This document shows, piece after piece, positions 8,618 through 17,177 of a stretch of DNA of 64,000 nucleotides. Position 1 is the first letter of the stretch, and every line of letters begins with the position of its first letter. The translations under genes were made by a program, and so were the position numbers. The notes under the pieces were generated by a model. It saw only the letters and a program-made list of their open reading frames with translations. It was not told the DNA's origin and made no database searches. The DNA comes from Pseudideonella sakaiensis (lineage in GTDB: Bacteria; Pseudomonadota; Gammaproteobacteria; Burkholderiales; Burkholderiaceae_C): positions 62,001-126,000 of the forward strand of contig NZ_BBYR01000007.1 of the NCBI RefSeq assembly GCF_001293525.1, read 5' to 3'.

Positions 8618-9285
8618 CCGCCGTCCACCTGCAGCAGGTAGCCCAGTCCGCGCACCGTGCGCAGCCGCACGCCGGCCGGCTCGATCTTGCCGCGCAGGCG
8701 CGAGATCAGCAGCTCGAGCGCGTTGTCCGACGGCGTGCCCGACGCGGCCGGCAGCAGCGCCAGCAGCTGGTCGCGCGCGACGATGCGCTCGGCCTGGTGC
8801 ATCAGGTACTGCAGCAGCACCGACTCGCGCTGCGACAGGTGCAGGGGCTCGTCGCCGATGGCGGCGCGCTGGGCCTGCGGGTCGTAGCGCAGCCGCGCCA
8901 GGCGCAGCTGGCCGGCCTCGCGGTTCTCGTGGCGGCGCGTCAGCGCGCGCAGGCGGGCCACCAGCTCCACCGGCGCGAAGGGCTTCACGAGGTAGTCGTC
9001 GGCCCCGGTCTCCAGGCCCAGCACGCGGTCCTCCAGGCTGTCGCGCGCGGTCAGCATCAGCACCGGCAGGTGCTGCCCGGCAGCGCGCACCCGGCGCAGG
9101 GTCTCGAGGCCGTCGATGCCGGGCAGGCCGATGTCGAGCACCAGCGCGTCGTAGGCATCGCGCGCGAGCGACAGCGGCACCGGCTCGCCGCGCGCGCTGA
9201 TGTCGACGCGCCAGCCCTGGGCCTGCAGCGCCCCGGCGATCGAGGCGGCGAGCGGGGCGTCGTCTTCGACCAGCAGGAGGTGCAT
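8614..9285 (-). CDS. OmpR-family response regulator, TctD-like
   Basis: A 223-residue two-component response regulator. The receiver domain (about 1-115) has the acidic pair ED at residues 7-8, the phosphorylation site Asp51 in LVLDIGLPGIDG, and the Lys of LVKPFAP. A C-terminal winged helix (about 125-220) with LSQRESVLLQYL and LISRLRGKIEPAG identifies the OmpR/PhoB group. It forms an operon with the overlapping kinase gene at 7235-8617. Because the next genes are tctB and tctA, it probably controls citrate- or tricarboxylate-type uptake, perhaps through the tandem repeats at 7162-7183. Confidence 0.9.
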   Translation of the reverse strand: MHLLLVEDDAPLAASIAGALQAQGWRVDISARGEPVPLSLARDAYDALVLDIGLPGIDGLETLRRVRAAGQHLPVLMLTARDSLEDRVLGLETGADDYLVKPFAPVELVARLRALTRRHENREAGQLRLARLRYDPQAQRAAIGDEPLHLSQRESVLLQYLMHQAERIVARDQLLALLPAASGTPSDNALELLISRLRGKIEPAGVRLRTVRGLGYLLQVDGG

Positions 9286-9355
9286 GCGGCAGCGGGCGCG
9301 GAGTCGGGCGGGACCGCAGTATCGCGCGGCCGGACCCGCCCGGCACCCGCGGCGC

Positions 9356-9565
9356 TCAGCAGCCGCCGCGCACGCCCAGGCGCCGCAGCACGATCTCCAG
9401 CGGACACCACCGCGTGACGGCGCTCTGCAGCAGGTTCAGGCCGACGAAGGCGGTGAGGCCCAGCCACAGGGCGCTGTGGAACAGCGGGCTGCCGGGCACG
9501 CCGAGCGCGAGGGACAGCAGGATGAAGCTGCCGGCGGCGAGCCGGACGATCTGCCAGGAGGTCAT
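9356..9565 (-). CDS. small DUF2892 inner-membrane protein
   Basis: A 69-residue protein with two hydrophobic helices (about 8-25 and 30-47) and the DUF2892 pattern, including the NLLQSAVTRWCPLE segment with a single Cys that is common in this family (also found as the membrane tail of YgaP-like rhodaneses). Its ATG overlaps the TGA of the RND permease gene (ATGA), so the two are translated together. DUF2892 proteins often sit beside sulfur- or thiol-related genes, but their biochemical role is not established. Confidence 0.82.
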   Translation of the reverse strand: MTSWQIVRLAAGSFILLSLALGVPGSPLFHSALWLGLTAFVGLNLLQSAVTRWCPLEIVLRRLGVRGGC

Positions 9566-12500
9566 GGGGTGCTTTCAGCGGTGGAAGCGGCCGATCCGGC
9601 CGGGGGTGACGTGCCGCGGCGGTGGGCCGCGAAGTACAGCAGCGGGATCACGACCAGCGTCAGCACGGTGCTGACCGAGATGCCGAAGACGAGCGAGATC
9701 GCGAGCCCGTTGAAGATCGGGTCGTCGAGGATGAAGAGCGCGCCCAGCATCGCCGCCAGGCCGGTCAGCACGATGGGCTGCGCGCGCGCCGCGGCCGACT
9801 GCACCACGGCCCGCTCGAGCGGCACGCCCTGCGCCTGCTGCAGGCGGATGAAGTCCACCAGCAGGATGGAGTTGCGCACGATGATGCCGGCCAGCGCGAT
9901 CATGCCGATCATGCTGGTGGCGGTGAAGGACGCGCCGAGCAGCGCGTGCCCGGGCATCACGCCGGCCAGCGTCAGCGGGATCGGCGCCATGATGATCAGC
10001 GGCGTCAGGTAGGAGCCGAACTGGGCCACCACCAGCAGGTAGATCAGCAGCAGGCCGACGGCATACGCCGCACCCATGTCGCGGAAGGTCTCGTAGGTGA
10101 TCTGCCACTCGCCGTCCCACTTGATCGCGTAGTCGCGCCAGGGATCCTCCGGCTGCTGCACGAAGCGCTCGCCCAGCGTGCCGCCGCCCGGGGTGGCGAT
10201 GCGGGCCAGCGCGTCGCGCATCCGGAACATGCCGTACAGCGGGCTGTCCAGCGTGCCCGCCATGTCGCCGACGACGAGGTGCACCGGCAGGCCGTCCTTG
10301 TGGAACACCGGCTGCTCGCGCTCGCCGTCGACGACGTCCACCAGCTCGCGCACCGGCACGATGCGCCCGGAGGCGGCGCGCACGCCGAGCTGCAGCAGGG
10401 CGTCGAGGTCGCCGTGTCGCTCGGGCGGCAACTGCAGCACCGCGGCCGCCGGCACGCGGGCGTCCTCGTGCAGCCAGGTCGCGGCCTCGCCGGCCAGGCC
10501 GGCGCGCAGCGTGGCGACGATCTCGGACGGCGCGATGCCGAGCGCCGCGGCCTTGCGGCGGTCGACCTGCAGCAGCCGCCGCGGCGCGGGCGCGATACCC
10601 GAGTCGTCCACGTCGACCACCCCGGGCGTGGCCTCGAAGACGCGGCGCACGGCCTGGGCCACGCTGCGACGCCCCTCGGCATCCGGTCCGTAGACCTCCG
10701 CGACGATCGGCGCCAGCACCGGCGGGCCCGGCGGCACCTCGGCCAGCTTCACGTTGGCACCGTGGCGCAGGCCGATGGCCTGCAGCTCCGGGCGCAGCCG
10801 CATCGCGATCGCGTGGCTCTGTTCCCGGCGCTGGTGCTTGTCGACCAGGTTCACCTGCAGGTCCCCGACCTCGCCACCCGCGCGCAGGAAGTACTGGCGG
10901 ACCAGGCCGTTGAAGTTGATCGGGGCGGCGCTGCCGGCGTGGGCCTGGAAGTCCGTCACCTCGGGCTGGCGGCGCAGGTGGTCGCCGAGCTCGCGCAGCA
11001 CCGCGGCCGTTCGCTCCAGCGGCGTACCGGCCGGCATGTCGACGATCACCTGGAACGCCGACTTGTTGTCGAAGGGCAGCATCTTGAGCACCACCGCGCC
11101 GCCCAGTGGCAGCGCCAGCGAGACCGCGAGCAGCGTTGCGATGGCCGCGGCCAGCGCGAGCCGGCGCCGCGCGCCGCGCGCCGTGTCCAGCAAGGGCGCG
11201 AACAAGCGTTCGACGGTCGGGCCGATGCGTGCCGCGAGGCCGCCGCCGTGCGGGGACGGGCCGCCCGCCGCGGCCGTGGGCCCGCCGGCGTGCTGCGGCA
11301 GCCAGCGCCGGGCGAGCCACGGCGTCACCACGAAGGCGATCGCCAGCGAGAGCAGCATCCCCAGGCTGGCGTTGATCGGGATCGGCGCCATGTACGGCCC
11401 CATCAGCCCGCTCACGAAGGCCATCGGCAGCAGCGCGGCGATCACCGTCAGCGTGGCCAGCAGGGTCGGGCCGCCGACCTCGTCCACCGCGCCCGGGATC
11501 AGCTCGGCGAGGCTGCGCTGCGGATGCAGCAGGCGGTGTCGGTGGACGTTCTCGACCACCACGATCGCGTCGTCCACCAGGATGCCGATCGAGAAGATCA
11601 GCGCGAACAGCGAGACGCGGTTCAGCGTGAAGCCCCAGGCCCAGGAGGCGAACAGCGTGGCCGCGAGGGTGAGCACCACGGCGCTGCCGACGATGGCCGC
11701 CTCGCGCCGGCCCAGCGCCAGGTAGACCAGCGCCACCACCGACGCGGTCGCGAACACGAGCTTCTGGATCAGCTTCGCCGCCTTCTCGTTCGCCGAGGCG
11801 CCGTCGTTGCGCGTCTCGGTGACCTGCACGGCCGCCGGGATCAGCGTGTTGCGCAGTGCCTCGATGCGCCTGCCGATCGCCCGCGCCACCGCGATCGCGT
11901 TCTCGCCGGGTTTCTTGGTGACGGTGATCGTCACGGCCGGGTGGTCTGCGCCGGCAGCCCCGGTGCTGCCGTACCAGGCGAGTCGCTGCGCCGGCAACGG
12001 CCCTTCGCTCACCGCCGCCACGTCCTTCAGCTGCACCGGGCGGCCATCGTGCACGCCGACCAGCAGCTCGCCCAGCTCGCGCGCGCTGCGCAGGAAGGGC
12101 CCGGTCTCGACGGCGATCGCGCGGTCGCCGACGAGCAGGTCGCCGACGGGGGCGGCGGCGTTCGCTGCCTGCAGCGCGCGCCGCAGGTCGGCCACGGTCA
12201 GGCCGGCGCCGGCCAGGCGCTGCGGGTCGAGCGCCACCCGCGCCGCCCGACCCGGTCCGCCGAGCGTACTCACCTCGCGCGTGCCCGGCACGCGCTTGAG
12301 TTCGGCCTCCAGGCCCTGGGCGACACGTTCCAACGCCTCGGTGTCCAGCGAGTCGTCGGGGGCGTAGAGGGTCAGGCTGACGATCGGGACGTCGTCGATG
12401 CCCATCGGCCGCACGAGGGGCTCGCCCACGCCGAGGCCGGCCGGCAGCCGGCCGGCATGGGTGCGCAAGGTGTCGTGCAGCCGCACCAGCGCCTCGGTGC

Positions 12501-12825
12501 GTGCCACGCCGACCTGGAACTGCACCGTGAGCACCGCCACGCCCGGGCGCGAGACGCTCGTCACGTGCTCGGTGCCGGCGATCTGCGACAGCACCTGCTC
12601 GGCCGGCGTCGCCACCATCTGCTCGACGTCCCGCACCGAGGCCCCGGGGAAGGGGATGGTCACGTTGGCCATCGTCACGTCGATCTGCGGCTCCTCCTCG
12701 CGCGGCGTCACGGCGACGGCGAAGGCGCCGAGCAGCAGCGTCGCCAGCGCCAGCAGCGGCGTGATCTGTGCGTGCTGGAAGAAGCGTGCGATGCGGCCTG
12801 CGGGGCCGAGCGTGTCGCGGTCCAT
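9562..12825 (-). CDS. RND-family efflux permease
   Basis: A 1087-residue inner-membrane RND pump of the AcrB/MexF-like class that uses proton flow to move substrates out through a periplasmic adaptor and outer-membrane channel. The first helix (about 20-40), the PREEEPQIDVTMANVTIPFPGAS type porter start (only key residues cited), the FSIGILVDDAIVVVENVHRH helix with the paired Asp of the proton relay, and the second-half helices with GIIVRNSILLVDF are all visible, with two large periplasmic loops. Length fits the family. It lies 19 bp after the adaptor gene. No outer-membrane factor gene is adjacent. Substrate unknown; it is not of the heavy-metal CusA type judging from the lack of a Met-rich relay. 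Confidence 0.92.
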   Translation of the reverse strand: MDRDTLGPAGRIARFFQHAQITPLLALATLLLGAFAVAVTPREEEPQIDVTMANVTIPFPGASVRDVEQMVATPAEQVLSQIAGTEHVTSVSRPGVAVLTVQFQVGVARTEALVRLHDTLRTHAGRLPAGLGVGEPLVRPMGIDDVPIVSLTLYAPDDSLDTEALERVAQGLEAELKRVPGTREVSTLGGPGRAARVALDPQRLAGAGLTVADLRRALQAANAAAPVGDLLVGDRAIAVETGPFLRSARELGELLVGVHDGRPVQLKDVAAVSEGPLPAQRLAWYGSTGAAGADHPAVTITVTKKPGENAIAVARAIGRRIEALRNTLIPAAVQVTETRNDGASANEKAAKLIQKLVFATASVVALVYLALGRREAAIVGSAVVLTLAATLFASWAWGFTLNRVSLFALIFSIGILVDDAIVVVENVHRHRLLHPQRSLAELIPGAVDEVGGPTLLATLTVIAALLPMAFVSGLMGPYMAPIPINASLGMLLSLAIAFVVTPWLARRWLPQHAGGPTAAAGGPSPHGGGLAARIGPTVERLFAPLLDTARGARRRLALAAAIATLLAVSLALPLGGAVVLKMLPFDNKSAFQVIVDMPAGTPLERTAAVLRELGDHLRRQPEVTDFQAHAGSAAPINFNGLVRQYFLRAGGEVGDLQVNLVDKHQRREQSHAIAMRLRPELQAIGLRHGANVKLAEVPPGPPVLAPIVAEVYGPDAEGRRSVAQAVRRVFEATPGVVDVDDSGIAPAPRRLLQVDRRKAAALGIAPSEIVATLRAGLAGEAATWLHEDARVPAAAVLQLPPERHGDLDALLQLGVRAASGRIVPVRELVDVVDGEREQPVFHKDGLPVHLVVGDMAGTLDSPLYGMFRMRDALARIATPGGGTLGERFVQQPEDPWRDYAIKWDGEWQITYETFRDMGAAYAVGLLLIYLLVVAQFGSYLTPLIIMAPIPLTLAGVMPGHALLGASFTATSMIGMIALAGIIVRNSILLVDFIRLQQAQGVPLERAVVQSAAARAQPIVLTGLAAMLGALFILDDPIFNGLAISLVFGISVSTVLTLVVIPLLYFAAHRRGTSPPAGSAASTAESTP

Positions 12826-12844
12826 GCCCTGCTCCTCTCCGGTC

Positions 12845-13966
12845 TCAGCGGATGCGTGCGGCGGCCTGCGGGTCGAGCGCGACCCGCTCGCCCGCCGCCA
12901 GGCCGGTCAGCACCTCCACGCGGTCGCCGTCGGCCGGGCCCAGGCGCACCGGCCGCAGCAGGGGCCGGCCGTCGGCGCCCACCACGTAGACCGCCTGCCA
13001 GCCGCCGCGCACGGTGACGGCCCGCGCGGGCACGCTCAGGCGTGCCGGGAGCCCCGCCGGGCCGCTGCCGGCACCCGGCAGCAGGACGCGCGCGAAGCCG
13101 CCGGGCGCTGCGACGCTGCCGGGCGGCAGCTCGAAGCGCGCCGTCAGCGTGTGGGTGGCCGCGTCGATCGCCGGCAGCAGCTCCCAGCGCGCCGGCGCGA
13201 GGGGTTCGCGGCGCTCGGCCAGCAGGATCCGCGGGGCGCCCGCGGCCGCCGGGCCGCGCAGCGCGGCGGCCGCGGATTCGGGCAGCGGCGCGGACACGCG
13301 CAGGCGCGACGGGTCGTAGACGGTGAGCAGCGGGCGGCCGGGCATCGCCATGTCGCCCAGCACCACCGCCACGTCGGCCACGATCCCGTCGTAGGGGGCC
13401 TGCACGACGGCATAGCCGGTCTGGGTGCGGGCCGCCCGCGCCGCCGCGGCCTGGGCGTCGGCCTGCGCGGTTGCCGCCTTGAACTGGGCGGCGGCGCGGT
13501 CCAGCGCGGCCGGGCTGATGAAGTGGCTGTCGGCGAGCTGGCGCTGCCGCTGGAACTCGGCGGCCGCGGCCTCCTGCGCGGCGCGGGCGGCTGCGGCCTG
13601 GGCGCCGGCGGCGCCGGCCTGCTGCTCCGCGGCGCGGGCATCGAGGCGCACCAGCCACTGCCCGGCCTGCACGCGATCGCCCGCCCGCACCGCCAGCGCC
13701 ACCACCGCGCCGGGGACCTGGGCCGCCACCACGGTCTGCCGCACGGCCTCCACCTGGCCTTCGACCTGCACCCCGGGCGGGCCGGCCAGCGCGACGACCT
13801 CGGCGGTCGAGAGCGCCGGCGGCCGCGCCGGCGCGCCGTCCGACCACGCGGCCGGGGCGCCGCACAGCAGCAGCGCCGCTGCGACGCTGCGCAAGGCCGG
13901 GGCGGGCCGGGGACGGCGGCGGCGGACGTCGTGGAAACCGGGGCGGGCCGGGGCGGCGCGGGACAT
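12845..13966 (-). CDS. RND efflux periplasmic adaptor (membrane fusion protein)
   Basis: A 373-residue adaptor that would join the RND permease to an outer-membrane channel. It has an N-terminal signal sequence (basic RRRRPRP lead, hydrophobic ALRSVAAALLLCGAPAAW), a lipoyl half-motif (GQVEAVRQTVVAAQVPGAVVALAV region, residues about 57-80), an Ala-rich alpha-hairpin (about 95-165), the second lipoyl half (APYDGIVADVAV) and beta-barrel domains. I chose the ATG at 13966, which has GGAG 6 nt upstream, over an in-frame ATG 33 nt earlier. The gene is divergent from an ArsR-family regulator and shares an AT-rich promoter region with it. Confidence 0.88.
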   Translation of the reverse strand: MSRAAPARPGFHDVRRRRPRPAPALRSVAAALLLCGAPAAWSDGAPARPPALSTAEVVALAGPPGVQVEGQVEAVRQTVVAAQVPGAVVALAVRAGDRVQAGQWLVRLDARAAEQQAGAAGAQAAAARAAQEAAAAEFQRQRQLADSHFISPAALDRAAAQFKAATAQADAQAAAARAARTQTGYAVVQAPYDGIVADVAVVLGDMAMPGRPLLTVYDPSRLRVSAPLPESAAAALRGPAAAGAPRILLAERREPLAPARWELLPAIDAATHTLTARFELPPGSVAAPGGFARVLLPGAGSGPAGLPARLSVPARAVTVRGGWQAVYVVGADGRPLLRPVRLGPADGDRVEVLTGLAAGERVALDPQAAARIR

Positions 13967-14006
13967 CGGATGCTCCAGGGGCTGGTGCCATCGAGGCAAT
14001 GGCTGT

Positions 14007-14043
14007 ATTATTTAACTAATCACGTAACAACGCAAGTAGTTAA
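14007..14043. promoter_or_regulatory. AT-rich operator/promoter between the RND operon and arsR
   Basis: In a 74% G+C background this short AT-rich island stands out. It holds an inverted repeat TTAACTA (14012-14018) and TAGTTAA (14037-14043) with an 18-bp spacer. On the minus strand AATAAT (14012-14007) is a good -10 for the RND operon and overlaps the left half-site. An ArsR-type dimer bound here could shut off both divergent genes. The binding protein is inferred from position only. Confidence 0.55.
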
Positions 14044-14050
14044 TTAATGC

Positions 14051-14473
14051 ATGAGCACCAGACATCCGCCGCCGGGGCATGATGGCGCCCTCGCCCGCTG
14101 CCCCTGCATCCCCATGGAAGACCTCCCGCCCGAGGCGCTCGACCGCGTCGCCGCCTACTTCCAGGCGCTGTCCGAGCCGACCCGCCTGCAGCTCCTGAAC
14201 CGCCTGCGGACGGGCGAGCACAACGTCGGCGAGCTGGCCCAGGCCTGCGGCTGCACCTCGGCCAACGTCTCGCGCCACCTGGCGGTGCTGATGCAGCAGG
14301 GCCTGGTCGAGCGCGAGGGCCGGGGCACGGCCGTGTACTACCGGATCGCCGACGACTCGGTGTACGCGCTGTGCGACCTGGTCTGCGGCAACATCGCCCG
14401 CCAGCTCGAGCGCGGCGCCGGCGGTCGCGAGGTCTTCCTGCGCGCGGCGGCGCCGCGGCCGGCGCGCCGATGA
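14051..14473 (+). CDS. ArsR-family transcriptional regulator
   Basis: A 140-residue winged-helix regulator of the ArsR/SmtB family. The core is the segment from about residue 30 to 110: a YFQALSEPTRLQLLNRL helix, the recognition helix CTSANVSRHLAVL, and a beta-wing GRGTAVYYRI. Cys residues at CPC (about 17-19), ACGC (about 63-65) and CDLVC (about 112-116) could form a metal or thiol sensor, though the classical metal-box Cys pattern (ELCVCDL) is absent. The ATG at 14051 is the first in the frame; a start at 14114 (MEDLPPEALD) is also plausible. It overlaps acetate kinase by 4 bp (ATGA) and is divergent from the RND operon, its most likely target. Confidence 0.85.
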   Translation: MSTRHPPPGHDGALARCPCIPMEDLPPEALDRVAAYFQALSEPTRLQLLNRLRTGEHNVGELAQACGCTSANVSRHLAVLMQQGLVEREGRGTAVYYRIADDSVYALCDLVCGNIARQLERGAGGREVFLRAAAPRPARR

Positions 14474-15678
14474 CGACGGGCCAGCCGCTGCTGGTGCTCA
14501 ACTGCGGTTCGTCGAGCATCAAGTTCGCGCTCTACCGCTGCGAGGGCGGCGACGCGCCGCCGCGCGAGGCGGCCTGGCGCGGCCAGGTGCAGGGGCTCGG
14601 CAGCGCCCAGCCGCAGCTCGCCCAGGCCGGCGCGTCGCCGCAGGACCTGGCGCTCGACCCCGCCCACCCCACGCGCGACGCGCTGCTGCGCATCGTCGCG
14701 GCCGCCCGCGAGCAGCTCGGCGGGGAGGCGCCCGCCGCCGTCGCGCACCGCGTGGTGCATGGCGGGCCGGCCCACACCGCGCCGGTGCGCGTCGACGCCG
14801 CGGTGCTGGACGCGCTGCGCCGCCTGGTGCCGCTGGCGCCGCTGCACCAGCCCTTCGCGGTCGAGGCGATGGAGATCCTGCAGGCGCAGGCGCCGCAGTG
14901 GCCGCAGGTCGCCTGCTTCGACACCGCCTTCCACCACACGCTGCCGCTGGAAGAACGGCTGCTGCCGCTGCCCTGGTCGGCCTGGGAGCGCGGGCTGCGC
15001 CGCTACGGCTTCCACGGCCTGTCCTACGAGTACATCGCGACCGCGCTGGCCGAGCGGCACGGCGAGGCGGACGCCGCCGCGGCGCGCACCGTCGTGGCCC
15101 ACCTCGGCAGCGGCGCCAGCCTGTGCGCGCTGCAGGGGCTGCGCAGCGTGGCGACGACGATGGGCTTCTCCGCGCTCGACGGGCTGATGATGGGCAGCCG
15201 CTGCGGCGCGCTCGACCCGGGCGCGGTGCTCTATCTGATGGAGGTGGAGCAGCTCGGCCTGGCCGAGGTGGCGGACCTGCTCTACCACCGCAGCGGCCTG
15301 CTCGGCGTGTCCGGCCTGTCGGCCGACCCGCGCGTGCTGCTGGCGCGCGAGGCCGATCCCGGGCCCGACGGGGAGCGCGCGCGCGCGGCGCTGGCGCTCT
15401 ACGTGCACCGCATCGTGCGCGAGCTCGGCGGCCTGGTGGCGCTGCTCGGCGGGCTCGACCGCCTGGTCTTCACCGCCGGTGTCGGCGAGCACAGTGCGGT
15501 GCTGCGTGCGCGCATCTGCGCGGCGCTCGGCTGGCTCGGCCTGCGGCTCGACCCGGCGGCCAACGAGGCGCACCGGCCGCGCATCTCGGCGGCGGACAGC
15601 CGCGTCGACGTGGGCGTGGAGCCCACGCACGAGGAGTGGGTGGCGGCGCGCGCGGCGCTGCGGGTGCTGCGCGGCTGA
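14470..15678 (+). CDS. ackA: acetate kinase
   Basis: A 402-residue acetate/propionate kinase (acetate + ATP <-> acetyl phosphate + ADP), cytosolic. All the family's key residues can be placed: Asn in VLNCGSSSIKFAL (residue 11), Arg of AHRVVHGG, catalytic Asp of CFDTAFHHTLP, His of RRYGFHGLSYEY, Arg in MGSRCGALDPG, and the C-terminal Glu pair in PTHEEWVAAR. Length equals the norm. Unusually, no phosphotransacetylase gene is adjacent and the start overlaps the ArsR gene stop (ATGA), so the kinase is co-translated with a repressor that faces an RND pump. It could be controlled by whatever that regulator senses. Confidence 0.93.
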   Translation: MTTGQPLLVLNCGSSSIKFALYRCEGGDAPPREAAWRGQVQGLGSAQPQLAQAGASPQDLALDPAHPTRDALLRIVAAAREQLGGEAPAAVAHRVVHGGPAHTAPVRVDAAVLDALRRLVPLAPLHQPFAVEAMEILQAQAPQWPQVACFDTAFHHTLPLEERLLPLPWSAWERGLRRYGFHGLSYEYIATALAERHGEADAAAARTVVAHLGSGASLCALQGLRSVATTMGFSALDGLMMGSRCGALDPGAVLYLMEVEQLGLAEVADLLYHRSGLLGVSGLSADPRVLLAREADPGPDGERARAALALYVHRIVRELGGLVALLGGLDRLVFTAGVGEHSAVLRARICAALGWLGLRLDPAANEAHRPRISAADSRVDVGVEPTHEEWVAARAALRVLRG

Positions 15679-15756
15679 ACCCGGGGCGCCCGCGCGAGGA
15701 GCCGGCCGCCGCAGCGTTCCGCCACGCGTCGGCGCCGCGCCGGCCGGCGGGCCCCG

Positions 15757-16971
15757 TCAAGCCCCGGCGTGCGCGCGCGCCGGCGCCGTCGCGGCCTCGT
15801 TGGCCGCCGCCTCCGGTGCACCGAACTCCGCGCGCAGCGCACGCCCATGGGCGTCGAGGCCGGGGGCGGGCGCGAAGGTCTCCGGATCCCAGTCGACGCC
15901 CCAGGGCGCGGCCGGCACCTCGACCATGCGGCCGTCCACGGGCATGCGGCGCGTGCGCAGCTGCGGGTGTTCGATCAGGTCGTGCACCGAGTTGACGTTG
16001 CCGAAGGCGGTCTGCGCCTCGGCCAGCCGGTCGAGCACGATCGCGCTCGGCAGGCTGCCGAAGACCTCGGCCACGCTGCCGTCGACGAAGTCGCGGTGGG
16101 TCACCCGCGCGGCGTTGCCGGCGCAGCGCGGGTCCTCCAGCAGGTCCGGGCGCTGCAGCACGCTGCGGCAGAAGTCGGCCCACTCGCGCTCGTTCTGGAT
16201 CGAGATCACGATGTCGCGGCCGTCGGCGCAGGTGAAGGCGCCGTAGGGCGCGATCGTCGGGTGCCGCAGTCCGACCCGCTCCGGCGCCTTGCCGCCGTAG
16301 CGCGCCTGCAGGTAGGGCACGCTCATCAGCTCGGCCGCGGAGCCGAACAGCGAGACCTTGACCGCCGAGCCCTGGCCGGTGCGTTCGCGCTGCATCAGCG
16401 CCTGCTGGATGCCGATCAGCGCGTTCATGCCGGCGGTGATGTCGCACAGCGAGACGCCGATGCGTCCCCATTCGCCCGGCGCGCCGCTGACCGACACCAG
16501 CCCGCTTTCGGCCTGCACCAGCAGGTCGTAGGCCTTCAGCCCGAACAGGCGGCCGTCGTCGCCGTAGCCGCTGATGTCGCAGGTGACCAGCCGCGGATGG
16601 CGCTGGCGCAGCGCCGCCGAGCCGAGGCCGAGGCGCTCGGCCGCGCCCGGCGCGAGGTTCTGCAGGAACACATCGGCGCGCGCCACCATGCGCTGCAGCA
16701 CGGCCAGGTCGCCCGGCTGCTTGACGTCCAGCGCGATCGACTCCTTGCCGCGGTTGATCCACACCCAGTAGGAGGATTCGCCGTGCACCGCCCGGTCGTA
16801 GCCGCGTGCGAAGTCGCCCTCGCGGCGCTCGACCTTGATCACGCGCGCACCGGCATCGGCCAGCCGGCTGCTGCAGTAGGGCGCCGCCACCGCCTGCTCC
16901 AGCGCGACGACGAGGATGCCGTCGAGCGGCCGGGGGCCTTGCGGCGCGGGGCGGGGGTCGGGTTCGGCCAT
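15757..16971 (-). CDS. class III (CaiB/BaiF, formyl-CoA-transferase-like) CoA-transferase
   Basis: A 404-residue family III CoA-transferase, which moves CoA between carboxylic acids through a mixed anhydride on a catalytic Asp. The N-terminal RPLDGILVVALEQAVAAPYC opening, the ARVIKVERREGDFAR segment, the FLQNLAPGAAERLGLG motif and the KAYDLLVQAESGL segment carrying the catalytic Asp are present, as is the GRDIVISIQNEREW block. The ATG at 16971 was chosen over an upstream in-frame ATG because homology starts here. It is divergent from the LIV-type transporter operon and may activate the imported acid, but the substrate is unknown. Confidence 0.88.
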   Translation of the reverse strand: MAEPDPRPAPQGPRPLDGILVVALEQAVAAPYCSSRLADAGARVIKVERREGDFARGYDRAVHGESSYWVWINRGKESIALDVKQPGDLAVLQRMVARADVFLQNLAPGAAERLGLGSAALRQRHPRLVTCDISGYGDDGRLFGLKAYDLLVQAESGLVSVSGAPGEWGRIGVSLCDITAGMNALIGIQQALMQRERTGQGSAVKVSLFGSAAELMSVPYLQARYGGKAPERVGLRHPTIAPYGAFTCADGRDIVISIQNEREWADFCRSVLQRPDLLEDPRCAGNAARVTHRDFVDGSVAEVFGSLPSAIVLDRLAEAQTAFGNVNSVHDLIEHPQLRTRRMPVDGRMVEVPAAPWGVDWDPETFAPAPGLDAHGRALRAEFGAPEAAANEAATAPARAHAGA

Positions 16972-17177
16972 GGCGTCTCCAGCGGTCGGGTCGGGCCGGA
17001 TTGTGGAAAGCCCGGGGCGGCAGCGGGAATTGCTTTTGCGCGAATCCAGCATTGCCGGCCCCGCAACACGTCCGTTGCGGCGGCGGCAACGCAGCCTGAA
17101 CGACTTTGGAATTGCCAGCACGGAGCCGGCCGCGAGACAGTCCGCGCCATTCCAACGACACCGCCAGGAGACTTCCC

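Noticed and set aside
9622-13017. A 1131-codon open frame opposite the RND permease
   Set aside because: Shadow of a clear RND pump; low-complexity composition.
16972-17177. Operator made of repeated GGAATTGC (17026-17033 and 17108-17115)
   Set aside because: Two 8-bp copies 82 bp apart are too weak to call in a 206-bp region.
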